A stretch of 64,000 nucleotides of DNA. Origin: Shinella kummerowiae (lineage in GTDB: Bacteria; Pseudomonadota; Alphaproteobacteria; Rhizobiales; Rhizobiaceae). The stretch's first letter is position 1, and every line of letters starts with the position of its first letter. The stretch lies in contig NZ_WUMK01000015.1 in the NCBI RefSeq assembly GCF_009827055.1, forward strand, positions 25,212 through 89,211. Direction: 5' to 3'. A program made the translations under genes and the position numbers. The notes below the pieces were generated by a model, which was not told the origin of the DNA, did no database searches, and was given only the letters and a program-made list of their open reading frames with translations. Below, in pieces: positions 36,589-46,108 of the stretch.

Positions 36589-38019
36589 TTAGCCGGCAGA
36601 TGCTTCACCCGAACATTGCACCCAAGCTTGCTGATCGCTGGTATCCGACAGAGGCAGCAAAACGCCTGTCGTACGGCCGGCCGTCTCCATCGAGCGCAGC
36701 TTCCCGAGAAGGGAATTCGTGGCCACCTCCATCCCTTCATAGGCATAGAAGTCACCCGGCTCGAGACATTGTTCGGCGACCCAGTTCAGATAGTCCCGCC
36801 GCAGGGCCGCCGGGGCCACATGGCCGCTCGACCAGAAGCCATCCAGATCAATGCCCTTGGCCACGCAGAAAGCAAGCGAAGGGTGACGGTAGAACGCCTT
36901 TCCGAGAACAGCGAGAGGAACACCATGCACCAGCGCAGATAGGCCGGAGGTGCTGTTGATCGTCACCATGCCCGCGGAATGCCGCGTCAGAAGGCCGAGC
37001 GAACCATTGTCGAGAATATGCACGCGGTCGGCCACGTTGTTCAGCACACCCACCTGGCGGATGAACTGCTTGTCTTGACTATGCCCACGCTCCATAGGAT
37101 GAATCTTGAAAACCAGCTGATGCGTCGGCGGCGCATTTCGCGCAAAGGAAACGATCGCCTTCAGAATGAGCTTTTGGTTGTTCCAGCCACCGGCCGCGGC
37201 AGCCAGTTGGCTATCGTCATGCACCTGCAGGGGAACGAGATAATACTTTTTGTCGTGATGCTCGAGCAGTCGTTCCATGCTGCGGTAATTGCGACCGAGA
37301 TTGCGGAACTTCAGATAGTAGTTCTTGATCCAGTAGAACATTTCGGTCACGAGCGACCGCTTGGGCTTATGAAAAAGCTTGCGTTCGCTCAAGGTCGAAA
37401 AAACGCCACGCACCGCAAAATAGGTGAAAGCATAGGTCGCCATCGCACCGAAGGACGACGGATAGGTCGTATTCTTCGGACGGTCGCGTCGCTGTGCGGC
37501 CTCATCCTCCGGCGGCAAGAGCCCGGCAATCGGCGAAAGCCAATTGTTTCCGCCAAGCTCCATCGTCACGAAACCGGGGCGAATATAGCCTTCTTCCAGG
37601 CACAACACGGGAACAGCGTTCAAGGCGCATTGTTCGATCGCGATCTTGTGCACGTCGCGTTCGCAGCCGAACAGGATGACATAGTCGAACCCGTGCTCGG
37701 CTACGATCCCGGTGAACCAGTCGCGCCAGGCATCTGCCGTCCCGGAAAAATGAAGAATGTTGCTGCCGCGGGCAAAAAGCCGGTCACCTGCATTGAAGCT
37801 GACACGCCAAGCGTCAAAGCCACTCTCATTCAGGAGAGTCTGTACCTTGCGAAAGAAAGGTCCGACCGGGCCCTGCAGCAACAGCACACGCGGCGCGCTC
37901 TTCGACGGGAACCGCTTGGAGAGCTTGCGACGCAACGCCAGATTGACGAGTCGCGCGCCCTTTGCCGAGGCATTCCCATCGGCATCCGCGCTCAGATGTT
38001 TTTCATGCTGTTCGGTCAT
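36589..38019 (-). CDS. kpsS: capsule biosynthesis protein KpsS/RkpJ-like (Kdo transferase)
   Basis: A 476-aa cytosolic protein of the capsule-synthesis family. Blocks include RVLLLQGPVGPFF at the N-terminus, LEEGYIRPGFVTMELGGNN, LVFKIHPMERGH and TINSTSGLSALVHG. KpsS adds the first Kdo to phosphatidylglycerol for the lipid anchor of group 2-type capsules. ATG 38019 (MTEQHEKHLS) is preferred over the open frame that extends to 38196. The gene lies 180 bp downstream of kpsC on the same strand. Confidence 0.9.
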   Translation of the reverse strand: MTEQHEKHLSADADGNASAKGARLVNLALRRKLSKRFPSKSAPRVLLLQGPVGPFFRKVQTLLNESGFDAWRVSFNAGDRLFARGSNILHFSGTADAWRDWFTGIVAEHGFDYVILFGCERDVHKIAIEQCALNAVPVLCLEEGYIRPGFVTMELGGNNWLSPIAGLLPPEDEAAQRRDRPKNTTYPSSFGAMATYAFTYFAVRGVFSTLSERKLFHKPKRSLVTEMFYWIKNYYLKFRNLGRNYRSMERLLEHHDKKYYLVPLQVHDDSQLAAAAGGWNNQKLILKAIVSFARNAPPTHQLVFKIHPMERGHSQDKQFIRQVGVLNNVADRVHILDNGSLGLLTRHSAGMVTINSTSGLSALVHGVPLAVLGKAFYRHPSLAFCVAKGIDLDGFWSSGHVAPAALRRDYLNWVAEQCLEPGDFYAYEGMEVATNSLLGKLRSMETAGRTTGVLLPLSDTSDQQAWVQCSGEASAG

Positions 38020-38199
38020 GACAGGCTGGCTTAACCTAAAGGATAGCGCTGACGCTGAATGCGCTTGGTATTCGCATAAAGCAGCGATTTTAGCAACGGC
38101 ATCGACAACACCTCCCCCCACAAATTGCCAATCTGGCAACCGAAAATCGCAAACTGCAGCAGCTATGCCACGCAACCGCGGTACTTGTTCACCCACCGC

Positions 38200-40227
38200 C
38201 TATCGCAACCGCGAGTCGCGAAGTAAAACACCGACTCGGTTTACCTGCTGCGCCACACCCAGAAGCATCCTTTGCAGGAGGCCTGCCTTTCTCAAGGCAC
38301 CGACAGAAATCTCCTCAACGAGGTCCTCCGGGCGGCAGGGCAGGCCACTGAGAGGATGGACATAGAATGGGTAGAGAATGAGGCTTGCAGCAACAAGCGT
38401 GTCCAGATCAATCCGGCGCGTGCGGCGCGGTATTACAAGACGATCATCGGTGAGGCCCCAGCCGGCATAGAAGGGTGCGCCATGCACGCCGACGGCCTTG
38501 CCTCTGAGGAGCGCCTCGAAACCGGCAAGCGACGTCATCGTCTCGACACGGTCGGCCCAGGCGATCCATTGCAGGATGTCACCGCTTGTGACGATCATAT
38601 CCGCCGCAGCCGGCTCTGCGCCACCGTCCCGCACGCCGGAAACCACATCGGGATGCGCTTTGTAGACGATGAAGGCATCCGGAAAAAGCGCCCGCACCGC
38701 CGCCACGAGCGCCGCGTTGGAGCGCACAGCGGGCGAGCCATAGCGGATTGAGGCATCCTTCTCGACCTGACCAGGCACAAGGATTTTCAATTGTCCCGCA
38801 CCCCCGGCCGGCAAACGCGCCTCCGTGCCCAGATTGTATTTGGATACACCGCGCTGAACCAGCAGCCGCACAAGCGCCCGTGCCCGAGTGCGCAACGGTT
38901 CATCGAACGTCCCGCCTGAGAGAAGCACCTCCAACCGGCTTTCGCCACGGGCATCGTAGTAGACATGGTCGTCATCCACGGCGATCGAAGACGGCATAGT
39001 CAGGGTAACACCCAGCCCGCGCGAACGGATGAAACCATCTTCGAGCCTGATAGCCGGCACGCCCGCGGGCAACGGCCGGTCACTGCCCCAGATGGCGACG
39101 ACACCGTTCTCGGCTTTCGCGGCGGCTACCGCCGCATCGAGCGAACGCTTGTGGACCGGGTCACTGGCAACCCCTTTGAGGAAAGGGGTCATCGCCCTGC
39201 GCTTCCACGGGGAGAACCCGGCGGTAAACACCTTCCGGTCGATGCGCATGCGTTGATCACGAACGGCGACCGCCTGCTCTATCGCTCGCTCCAGGCTGCA
39301 CAGCTCTCGACTGTGCAGATCCAGATAGTGTGAATAGTCGAGGAACGCCGCATGAAAAACCTGCTCCAGCGAGGCCGATGGCCGGTCCGGAGGTTGGGCG
39401 CCATAGTCGTTGGTCAGTCCGCGGCCGGAATAATAGGTCGTTCCGAAGCAATGAACCTGCCGACCCGCCATGAGCGCCTCGAAGCCGAGCTGGCTGGAGA
39501 CCGTGTAGAGGCTGTCGGCCGTCTCCAGAAGCGGCCAGGGGTTCATCCGTGCCGGAACCACGATTTCGACGCCAAGCGCTGACGCGGCCTGCCTTAGGAG
39601 GCTCCGGTCGCCCGCCGCGGGATGCGTGCGCACGACAATCGTCTTCCCCGGATTGTCCGCGACAGCCCGCTCCAGCATAAGCCGGAAGCTGTCGGGCCCT
39701 GCGCCGGCGCCGGCAATCGATGCATCGCCCGCGACCTGGTCGACGAGAAGGACAAACGGGCGGCCGGAAGGCACGCCGGCGTCGACGGGACTCAGCAACG
39801 GGCTGTTGTTGTACTTAGAAAGACGCGCCTGGCGCAGTTGAGCGATCAGCCGGCAGGCGCGCTCGAGCGCCGCGACATCGGTCACCGGCCGCGAAAGCAG
39901 CCGGTCCAGCCCGTTCGTCGCCTGCGCATCGAAATAGATGCCGTCCCGATCGATGACATAGGAGTGACTGGGCTCCCCCTGCCCTGGCGCAAATCCACGC
40001 AGGAAACCATCCTCCAGCGTAACGACTTGCTTGCCGAATAGCGCCGCAAGCCGCATCGCCCGGACGCCGGATGGCCGGCGGCCCCAGCCAACAAAACCGT
40101 CGACTCGGCCGGGCAAGACAAATGGCCACGCGACGACATCGGTGTCTAGCAACCGGGCGATGTCGCCGCGCTGTCGCCAGAGACCAGGAGAAAGGAGCGC
40201 GTAGGTTTTCCGTGCCTGTCCGGCCAT
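38200..40227 (-). CDS. kpsC: capsule biosynthesis protein KpsC/RkpZ-like (dual Kdo transferase)
   Basis: A 675-aa protein made of two related halves, as in KpsC. Each half has an LEDGF(L/I)R motif (VTLEDGFLRGFAPG and IRLEDGFIRSRGLG), a DGIYFDA/DHVYYDA motif, and a later acceptor-site motif (QLGFEALMAG and SLAGFEALLRG). The two halves of KpsC are known to build the alternating beta-linked Kdo anchor. It follows kpsD by 88 bp, which include a terminator. Confidence 0.92.
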   Translation of the reverse strand: MAGQARKTYALLSPGLWRQRGDIARLLDTDVVAWPFVLPGRVDGFVGWGRRPSGVRAMRLAALFGKQVVTLEDGFLRGFAPGQGEPSHSYVIDRDGIYFDAQATNGLDRLLSRPVTDVAALERACRLIAQLRQARLSKYNNSPLLSPVDAGVPSGRPFVLLVDQVAGDASIAGAGAGPDSFRLMLERAVADNPGKTIVVRTHPAAGDRSLLRQAASALGVEIVVPARMNPWPLLETADSLYTVSSQLGFEALMAGRQVHCFGTTYYSGRGLTNDYGAQPPDRPSASLEQVFHAAFLDYSHYLDLHSRELCSLERAIEQAVAVRDQRMRIDRKVFTAGFSPWKRRAMTPFLKGVASDPVHKRSLDAAVAAAKAENGVVAIWGSDRPLPAGVPAIRLEDGFIRSRGLGVTLTMPSSIAVDDDHVYYDARGESRLEVLLSGGTFDEPLRTRARALVRLLVQRGVSKYNLGTEARLPAGGAGQLKILVPGQVEKDASIRYGSPAVRSNAALVAAVRALFPDAFIVYKAHPDVVSGVRDGGAEPAAADMIVTSGDILQWIAWADRVETMTSLAGFEALLRGKAVGVHGAPFYAGWGLTDDRLVIPRRTRRIDLDTLVAASLILYPFYVHPLSGLPCRPEDLVEEISVGALRKAGLLQRMLLGVAQQVNRVGVLLRDSRLR

Positions 40228-40249
40228 TCAGCCCTCTACGACAAAATGC

Positions 40250-40282
40250 AAAAATCCGGAATGCCCCAAGAGCATTCCGGAT
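40250..40282 (-). terminator. Rho-independent terminator after kpsD
   Basis: An 11-bp stem, ATCCGGAATGC (40254-40264) with GCATTCCGGAT (40272-40282), is followed on the minus strand by a T-run. It stands between kpsD and kpsC and would reduce kpsC/kpsS expression from the kpsD promoter. Confidence 0.8.
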
Positions 40283-40315
40283 GCAATGCAACGCGGCCGC
40301 GCAAGCGTTCGGCGA

Positions 40316-41533
40316 TTAGAACGCCCGTCCTGTGCGCTGAATATTGTACGCCGCGCTTGAGCCGCTGGAAACGATGCTCATGAACTTCGCAAAATCCGTT
40401 GCGACATGGCGCGCCAGATAGATGACGTCCTTGTTCCGCACCGGGAAGTTCTGGGCAACGATATAGCTCTGCGTCGCCGCCAGATCGAGGCGGTAGACGA
40501 TGGGATATCGGCCTTCGGTATCCGGCGCCATGCCGCGCGAAATCAGGTCGCGGAAGCGATCATCACCCACAACGCTGCGATAGACGTTTTCCTCTTCGTA
40601 GCGGAAAATGAAATAGCCCTTCGGATCGGCTGTCGCCGTGTTGCCGCCGCCGGCCAGCGCCGCAGCCTCGACGAGGCTGAGCTTGGCCGCGTTGAACGCG
40701 ATCTTGCCGCTCTTCTCCGTCTGTCCGAGCGCCGAGAAGGTCTGCGGATCATAGCTCACGTAGATCTGGTCTTCCGGCTTGACGTAGATGTCGTCCCTCG
40801 GATTGTCGATGATCGACTGCAGCAGCACGGACCGCGTGCGGCCAGCGCGCTTCAGGCTGACATAGGTGTCATAGGGCGGCTTGCTGGCGCCGCCGGCCAT
40901 CGCCAGAACTTCGCTGATATGCAGGCCGTTCAGCCCAAGCGGCACGATGGACGATTTGTTGACGTCGCCCTGAACGGAAACCGTCCGCGAGGCATTGTCG
41001 GCCATGGCCACGATGACATCAGGCTCGACGGCCTTTGCCTTCAGCGCGTCGACGATCGTCGAACGCGCCGAATCGATGGTCATGCCGGCGAAACGGACCG
41101 AACCGACATAGGGGATCTGGCCGTGGCCGTCCGGCTGGACGATGACAGGGATCGTCGTCGATTTGCGCTCGGCGGTGGAGAACAGGCCGTCCGGCCCCGC
41201 TTCGAAGATCGTGACCTCGAGGCGGTCACCGACGCCGATGACCGGCGTGCCGCCGCCGCCGCCAATACCGAAGGTCTTGGCAAAGCTGGCACGCGGCGAG
41301 GCGTTCACGCTGTTGGCGATGCGCTGGTCGATCGTCACGACATCGAAAATCAGCTTTGTCTGCGGAATCTCGTAGGCCTTGCCGTCCGCACCGGACGAAA
41401 TGACCTCATTGGTCAGCGGGCCATCGCTCGGAACGATACAGCCGGCCAGTGCCAGCAGGGTCCCTGCCGCGAGAATACGCACGAATGCGTCCAAACCCTT
41501 ACGCGGTCTGCTCACGTCTTCAATTCCGATCAT
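40316..41533 (-). CDS. kpsD: capsule polysaccharide export outer-membrane lipoprotein (KpsD/Wza family)
   Basis: A 405-aa export protein. A lipoprotein signal with lipobox LAGC (LLALAGCIVPSDG, Cys near residue 32) is followed by a polysaccharide-export domain (VIGVGDRLEVTIFE) and SLBB-like repeats (VSVQGDVNKSSIVPLG...ISEVLAMAGG, VYVK/IYVSYDPQ). It probably forms the outer-membrane channel for the capsule exported by KpsEMT. ATG 41533 has GAAGGGA upstream. The symbol follows function; a rhizobial name such as rkpU would be equivalent. Confidence 0.87.
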   Translation of the reverse strand: MIGIEDVSRPRKGLDAFVRILAAGTLLALAGCIVPSDGPLTNEVISSGADGKAYEIPQTKLIFDVVTIDQRIANSVNASPRASFAKTFGIGGGGGTPVIGVGDRLEVTIFEAGPDGLFSTAERKSTTIPVIVQPDGHGQIPYVGSVRFAGMTIDSARSTIVDALKAKAVEPDVIVAMADNASRTVSVQGDVNKSSIVPLGLNGLHISEVLAMAGGASKPPYDTYVSLKRAGRTRSVLLQSIIDNPRDDIYVKPEDQIYVSYDPQTFSALGQTEKSGKIAFNAAKLSLVEAAALAGGGNTATADPKGYFIFRYEEENVYRSVVGDDRFRDLISRGMAPDTEGRYPIVYRLDLAATQSYIVAQNFPVRNKDVIYLARHVATDFAKFMSIVSSGSSAAYNIQRTGRAF

Positions 41534-41951
41534 CACACTGCAATTCCCTTCGACCGCGCCCGAGAGGGCACGAGGCAAGAGCCGATCGCTTGCCGCGATT
41601 GGGCGGCATAGACATGCAGTTTCAACGTTTCGTCAAGTCCCATGACCAAACCTTGTTCCGCTCCGATACATCCGCCCGTCCCGCCGATACCATGGAGAAA
41701 ATCCCTTGCACATTCGTTACTGCGTGAAAAGCCGCTTTGCCCTTCGGCATTCAAAATCAACTTTTTCCACCAGCTTTTTCAGAAAGGGTGCGACAAAAAG
41801 AACGCATCCCGCCTCCAGAAACCAAAGCATATAAAGGGCATAAGCTCGCCGGAAGCTTACCGTGAGAATCGCCTCCCTCCTCACGCCTTCCCGTCCATGG
41901 CCGCGATTTCCGCACAGCTCTGGTGCCGGACATGGGCGAAATTGAGAGGCC
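41534..41951. other. intergenic region upstream of kpsD, downstream of the RND pump gene
   Basis: The 418 bp hold no frame with a ribosome site or recognisable product on either strand. It must contain the kpsD promoter, but I could not place -35/-10 boxes with confidence, and no strong terminator for the RND gene is visible. Confidence 0.5.
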
Positions 41952-44900
41952 CTACGCCACCTCGACAGGCTCCGCGGGTGGAGCCGACGGTTCGTCCTTG
42001 TCTTCCGGCTTGATCCGGAACCAGGCGACGTAGAGCGCCGGCAGGAAGAGCAGCGTCAGCACCGTGCCGACGATGATGCCGCCCATCATGGCATAGGCCA
42101 TCGGCCCCCAGAACACTTCGCGCGAGATGGGAATAAGCGCGAGACTGGCCGCCGCCGCCGTCAGCATGATCGGCCGCATGCGGTGTTCCGTCGCTTCGCG
42201 CACGGCATTCCAGGCGTGCATGCCCTCTCGCCGAAGATCCTCGATCTGGACGACAAGGATCACTGAATTGCGGATCAGGATGCCGATCAGCGCCAGCACA
42301 CCCAGGATGGCGACGAAACCGAGCGGCGCGCCACTGCCGAGCAACGCGATGACCACGCCGATCAGCGCGAGCGGCGCCACTGCAAAGACGAGGAACAGCC
42401 GCGAAAAACTCTGAAGCTGCAGCATCAGGATCGTCGCCATGGCAAACAGCATCAGCGGCACGACGGCGATGATCGGCGCCTGGCTGTTGGCGCTCTCCTC
42501 CACCGTACCACCGACCACGACATGGTAGCCGGAGGGCAGGTTTTCCTGGAAGGCCGCGACATCCTTTGCAACCTGCGAGACGATCGTTGCCGGCTGCACG
42601 CCACCGGTAATGCTTGCCTTGACGGTGATGGTGGGCTCGCGCGAACGGCGCCAGACGACCGGCTGCTCCATTTCGTAGCGGAAGTTCGCGACCGCGGCGA
42701 GCGGCACCGCGGTGCCGCTCGCCGTCGGCAGCTGGAGCTGGCGCAGCGTCTCGATCGATTCGCGCTCGCCTGCCCGTGCCCGGCCGATGACGTCGATCAG
42801 ATAAACGTCGTCGCGGATCTGGGTGACGGTGGTGCCGCCGACCACGCCGTTCAGCGCCGAGGCGATATCCTGCGAGGTAATGCCAAGCTGGCGGGCCTTG
42901 TCCTGCAACACATCGACCTTCACGACGCGGGCCGGCTCGTTCCAGTCATAGACGATGTCACCCAGCAGCGTGTTCTTGCCGAGCAGCTCGCCGAAATCGA
43001 GCGCGTGTTTGCGCACCTCTTCGATATCCGGGCCACTGACACGATACTGGATCGGCCGGCCGACCGGCGGGCCGATATCGAGCAGCTTCACCAGCGCATC
43101 CGTGCCGACGAAGGTTTCGCGCAGATAGGCCTGAAGATCGGCGCGCAGTCGGTCACGCGCCTCGAGATCCTTGGTGACGATAACCGTCTGGCCGAAGGCC
43201 GGCGACGGCGGCTGCACATCGAAGGACAGCAGGAAGCGCACCGCGCCCTCGCCCACATAGGAAGACCAGCGCTCGATATCCGGATTGCCCTTCAGCTTCT
43301 CCTCTTCGAACTTGGCGATCTGCGCATTGGTTTCGGCAATCGATGCATTCTGCGGCAGCGACCAGTCGACGATCAGTTCCGGCCGATCGGAGGACGGGAA
43401 GAACTGTTCCTGCACATAGCGCATGCCGAAGACGGAAATGCAGAACACCAGCACGGTTGCGACGATGGTCGTCCATTTCCAGTGCATGCAGATATCGAGC
43501 AGACGCACGAAGGCGCGGGTGAACCGGCCTTTCTGCTCGTGGTGCTTCTTCATCGTCTTGGGCAGGATCGTCACGCCGAGCAACGGCGCGAAGATCACCG
43601 CCACGACCCAGGAGACGAGAAGCGAAATGGCGATGACGACGAACAGGCTGAAGGTGAACTCACCGGCCGCGCTGTTGTTGAGCCCGATCGGAATGAAGCC
43701 TGCCACCGTCACCAGCGTGCCGGTGAGCATCGGGAAGGCGGTCGAGGTATAGACGTAGGTCGCCGCCTTGCGGCGCGAGTCGCCCATCTCCAGCCGCGCC
43801 ACCATCATTTCCACGGCGATCATCGCATCGTCGACAAGCAGGCCGAGCGAGATAATGAGCGCACCGAGCGAGATGCGCTGCAAGGATATGTCGTCGTAGT
43901 ACATGAAGACGAAGGTGATCGCGAGCGTCAGCGGGATCGACAGCGCCACGACAAGGCCGGCACGCACACCAAGACTGACGAAGCTGACCGCGAGAACGAT
44001 GATCACCGCCTCGAACAGCGCCCGTGTGAATCCGGAAACCGCCTCTTCGACCACCTTCGGCTGGTCGGACACCAGATGCACATCGACACCGACCGGCAGC
44101 TCATGCGACAGAAGCTCGATCTGCTTTTCCACGGCCGCGCCGAATTCCAGCAGGTTCGAGCCCTGCTTCATGCCGATGGCAAGGCCGATCGCCGGCTCGC
44201 CGTTGAAGCGGAACAGCGCCGAGGGCGGGTCCAGGTAGCCACGCGTGATCGTGGCGATGTCGCTCAGCCGGAAGAAGCGGTTGTTGACCCGGAGATTGAC
44301 GTCGCGAAGGTTCGCTTCCGAAGCGAACTGTCCGCCGACACGCACGCTGACGCGCTCACCGCCGGCCTGCACGACGCCCGAGGGCGTGACCGCGTTCTGC
44401 GCCTGGAGGGTCGAGACGACCTGCTGCGTGGAAATGCCGAGTGCTGCAAGCTGGCGCGTCGAGAATTCGAGATAGATCACCTCGTCCTGCGCACCGACGA
44501 GATCAACCTTGCCGATGTTGGGAACCGTGAGGATGCGGCGACGGGCGTCTTCCACATAGTCGCGCAACTGGCGCGGCGAAAGGCCGTCCGCGGTGAAGGC
44601 GTAGATATTGCCGAAGACGTCGCCGAACCGGTCGTTGAAGGCAGGGCCGACGACACCGGACGGGAAATCACCGCGGATGTCGTTGATCATGTTGCGTACC
44701 GTCACCCAGGTCGGCGCGACATCGCGGGCACGGGTCGTCGGCTTGAGGTTGACGAAGATCAGCGTCTGGCCGGGCGTGGTGATGCTGCGGGTGAAATCGA
44801 GCGATTCCAGCTCCTCCAGCTTGCGCTCGATGCGCTCCGTCACCTGCAGCGTGGTCTCTTCGACCGAGGCGCCGGGCCAGGCGGCACTGATCGTCATCGT

Positions 44901-45038
44901 CTTGATCGTGAAGGACGGATCCTCCTCGCGACCGAGATTCTGGTAGGTGAAGAAGCCGAGCAGCGCGAAGACGATCATGAAGTACCAGACGAGCGATGCG
45001 TGATCGAGCGCCCAGTCCGAAAGGTTGAATTTCTTCAT
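41952..45038 (-). CDS. RND efflux pump, TriC-like inner-membrane transporter
   Basis: A 1028-aa proton-driven exporter of the HAE-type RND family with 12 membrane segments and two large periplasmic loops. The proton-relay pair is seen in LGLLVDDAMIAVEMM. In the second half the Lys of AcrB (KNAILIV) is replaced in IRNSVILVVQI, as I recall for TriC-like pumps. It overlaps the second adaptor gene by 4 bp and is the last gene of a three-gene operon. Substrates are unknown. Confidence 0.92.
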   Translation of the reverse strand: MKKFNLSDWALDHASLVWYFMIVFALLGFFTYQNLGREEDPSFTIKTMTISAAWPGASVEETTLQVTERIERKLEELESLDFTRSITTPGQTLIFVNLKPTTRARDVAPTWVTVRNMINDIRGDFPSGVVGPAFNDRFGDVFGNIYAFTADGLSPRQLRDYVEDARRRILTVPNIGKVDLVGAQDEVIYLEFSTRQLAALGISTQQVVSTLQAQNAVTPSGVVQAGGERVSVRVGGQFASEANLRDVNLRVNNRFFRLSDIATITRGYLDPPSALFRFNGEPAIGLAIGMKQGSNLLEFGAAVEKQIELLSHELPVGVDVHLVSDQPKVVEEAVSGFTRALFEAVIIVLAVSFVSLGVRAGLVVALSIPLTLAITFVFMYYDDISLQRISLGALIISLGLLVDDAMIAVEMMVARLEMGDSRRKAATYVYTSTAFPMLTGTLVTVAGFIPIGLNNSAAGEFTFSLFVVIAISLLVSWVVAVIFAPLLGVTILPKTMKKHHEQKGRFTRAFVRLLDICMHWKWTTIVATVLVFCISVFGMRYVQEQFFPSSDRPELIVDWSLPQNASIAETNAQIAKFEEEKLKGNPDIERWSSYVGEGAVRFLLSFDVQPPSPAFGQTVIVTKDLEARDRLRADLQAYLRETFVGTDALVKLLDIGPPVGRPIQYRVSGPDIEEVRKHALDFGELLGKNTLLGDIVYDWNEPARVVKVDVLQDKARQLGITSQDIASALNGVVGGTTVTQIRDDVYLIDVIGRARAGERESIETLRQLQLPTASGTAVPLAAVANFRYEMEQPVVWRRSREPTITVKASITGGVQPATIVSQVAKDVAAFQENLPSGYHVVVGGTVEESANSQAPIIAVVPLMLFAMATILMLQLQSFSRLFLVFAVAPLALIGVVIALLGSGAPLGFVAILGVLALIGILIRNSVILVVQIEDLRREGMHAWNAVREATEHRMRPIMLTAAAASLALIPISREVFWGPMAYAMMGGIIVGTVLTLLFLPALYVAWFRIKPEDKDEPSAPPAEPVEVA

Positions 45039-46108
45039 AGGCTTGCCTCGTCTTCAACCTTGATTTTCTGGCCTTCTTCGAGGCTGTTCACCCCGGCGGT
45101 GACGACGCGGTCGCCCGCCTTCAGCCCGCTCGATACCGGCAGGTATCGGCCGACCGCAGCACCCGTTTCGATCGGTGCCAGGCGCACCTCGCCCTTCTGC
45201 GCATCGACCAGCCAGACATTCGGCTTGCCGTCCTTCTGCAGGACCGCCGTTTCCGGGATCATGATGGCGGTGAGGTCCGGCCCTTCGAGCTCGGCGGTGA
45301 TGGTGGTGCCGAGACGCACCGTATCCGGCGGGTTTTCCAGCGCGATCTTGACGCGCCGGGTGCGGGTCACCGCATCGGCGGAAGGCGCCACTTCCCGCAC
45401 CACGCCCTTGACGCTGATGGCGGGATTGATCTGCAACGACACGGTAAACCGGCTACCCATGGCAATGGCTTCCGCCGTCTCGGGAATATCGACGACGGCA
45501 TCCCGCTCGTCGGGGCGGGCGACCGTGACGATCGTCTCACCGGGCGAAACGGTCTGGCCCACCTCAGCCCCCGTCGCCACGACGACACCGTCGAACTCTG
45601 CGAGGATGCTCGTGTAGGAAAGCTGCTCCTCCGCCTTCACCAACGCCGTGCGCGCCCGTGTCACCCCGGCATCGGCCGCCTCGCGCGACTGTTCCGCGCT
45701 CTCGACGGCGGCCTTGGCCGCGGCGTTCGATTGGAGCAAGGTCTTCTGCCGGCCTTCGATCGAGACCGCGCTGGCAAGCGTTGCCTCGGCGCTTGAAAGC
45801 TCCGCACGCGCCGACCGGACGGCCAGTTCATAGGCGGTCGCGTCGAGCACGGCGAGCACGTCTCCCTTCTTCACGAGATCGCCGACATGGACGGCGCGCG
45901 AGACGAGGCGGCCGGCAACCCGCGAGCCGAGCGTGGCCTGTACCTTCGCCTGCACCATGCCTGCAAAGCGGGTGCCCGGAAGCGCCACGGGCGTGACAAC
46001 CATGGACAGGACCGGCCGCGGCGGAACGGCAGCCTCTTCTTCCTTCTTGCAGCCGGCAAGCGCCAGCGGGACGACGATCACCGTGGCAAGCAGCGTGGAT
46101 ATCCTCAT
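45035..46108 (-). CDS. RND efflux adaptor (second of two), lipoprotein
   Basis: A 357-aa membrane-fusion protein. The lipobox is LAGC (VVPLALAGCKKEEEA, Cys20). A lipoyl/barrel-sandwich half (ATLGSRVAGRLVSRAVHVGDLVKKGDVLAVLD) is followed by a coiled hairpin (about 95-155) and a beta-barrel domain. It overlaps its neighbours by 4 bp on both sides. Two different adaptors for one pump are known from TriABC of Pseudomonas, where both are required. Confidence 0.92.
   Translation of the reverse strand: MRISTLLATVIVVPLALAGCKKEEEAAVPPRPVLSMVVTPVALPGTRFAGMVQAKVQATLGSRVAGRLVSRAVHVGDLVKKGDVLAVLDATAYELAVRSARAELSSAEATLASAVSIEGRQKTLLQSNAAAKAAVESAEQSREAADAGVTRARTALVKAEEQLSYTSILAEFDGVVVATGAEVGQTVSPGETIVTVARPDERDAVVDIPETAEAIAMGSRFTVSLQINPAISVKGVVREVAPSADAVTRTRRVKIALENPPDTVRLGTTITAELEGPDLTAIMIPETAVLQKDGKPNVWLVDAQKGEVRLAPIETGAAVGRYLPVSSGLKAGDRVVTAGVNSLEEGQKIKVEDEASL

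Noticed and set aside
42522..45617. 1031-codon plus-strand frame opposite the RND pump
   Set aside because: It is a shadow of the pump gene; the product would be almost all charged residues with no fold-like pattern.
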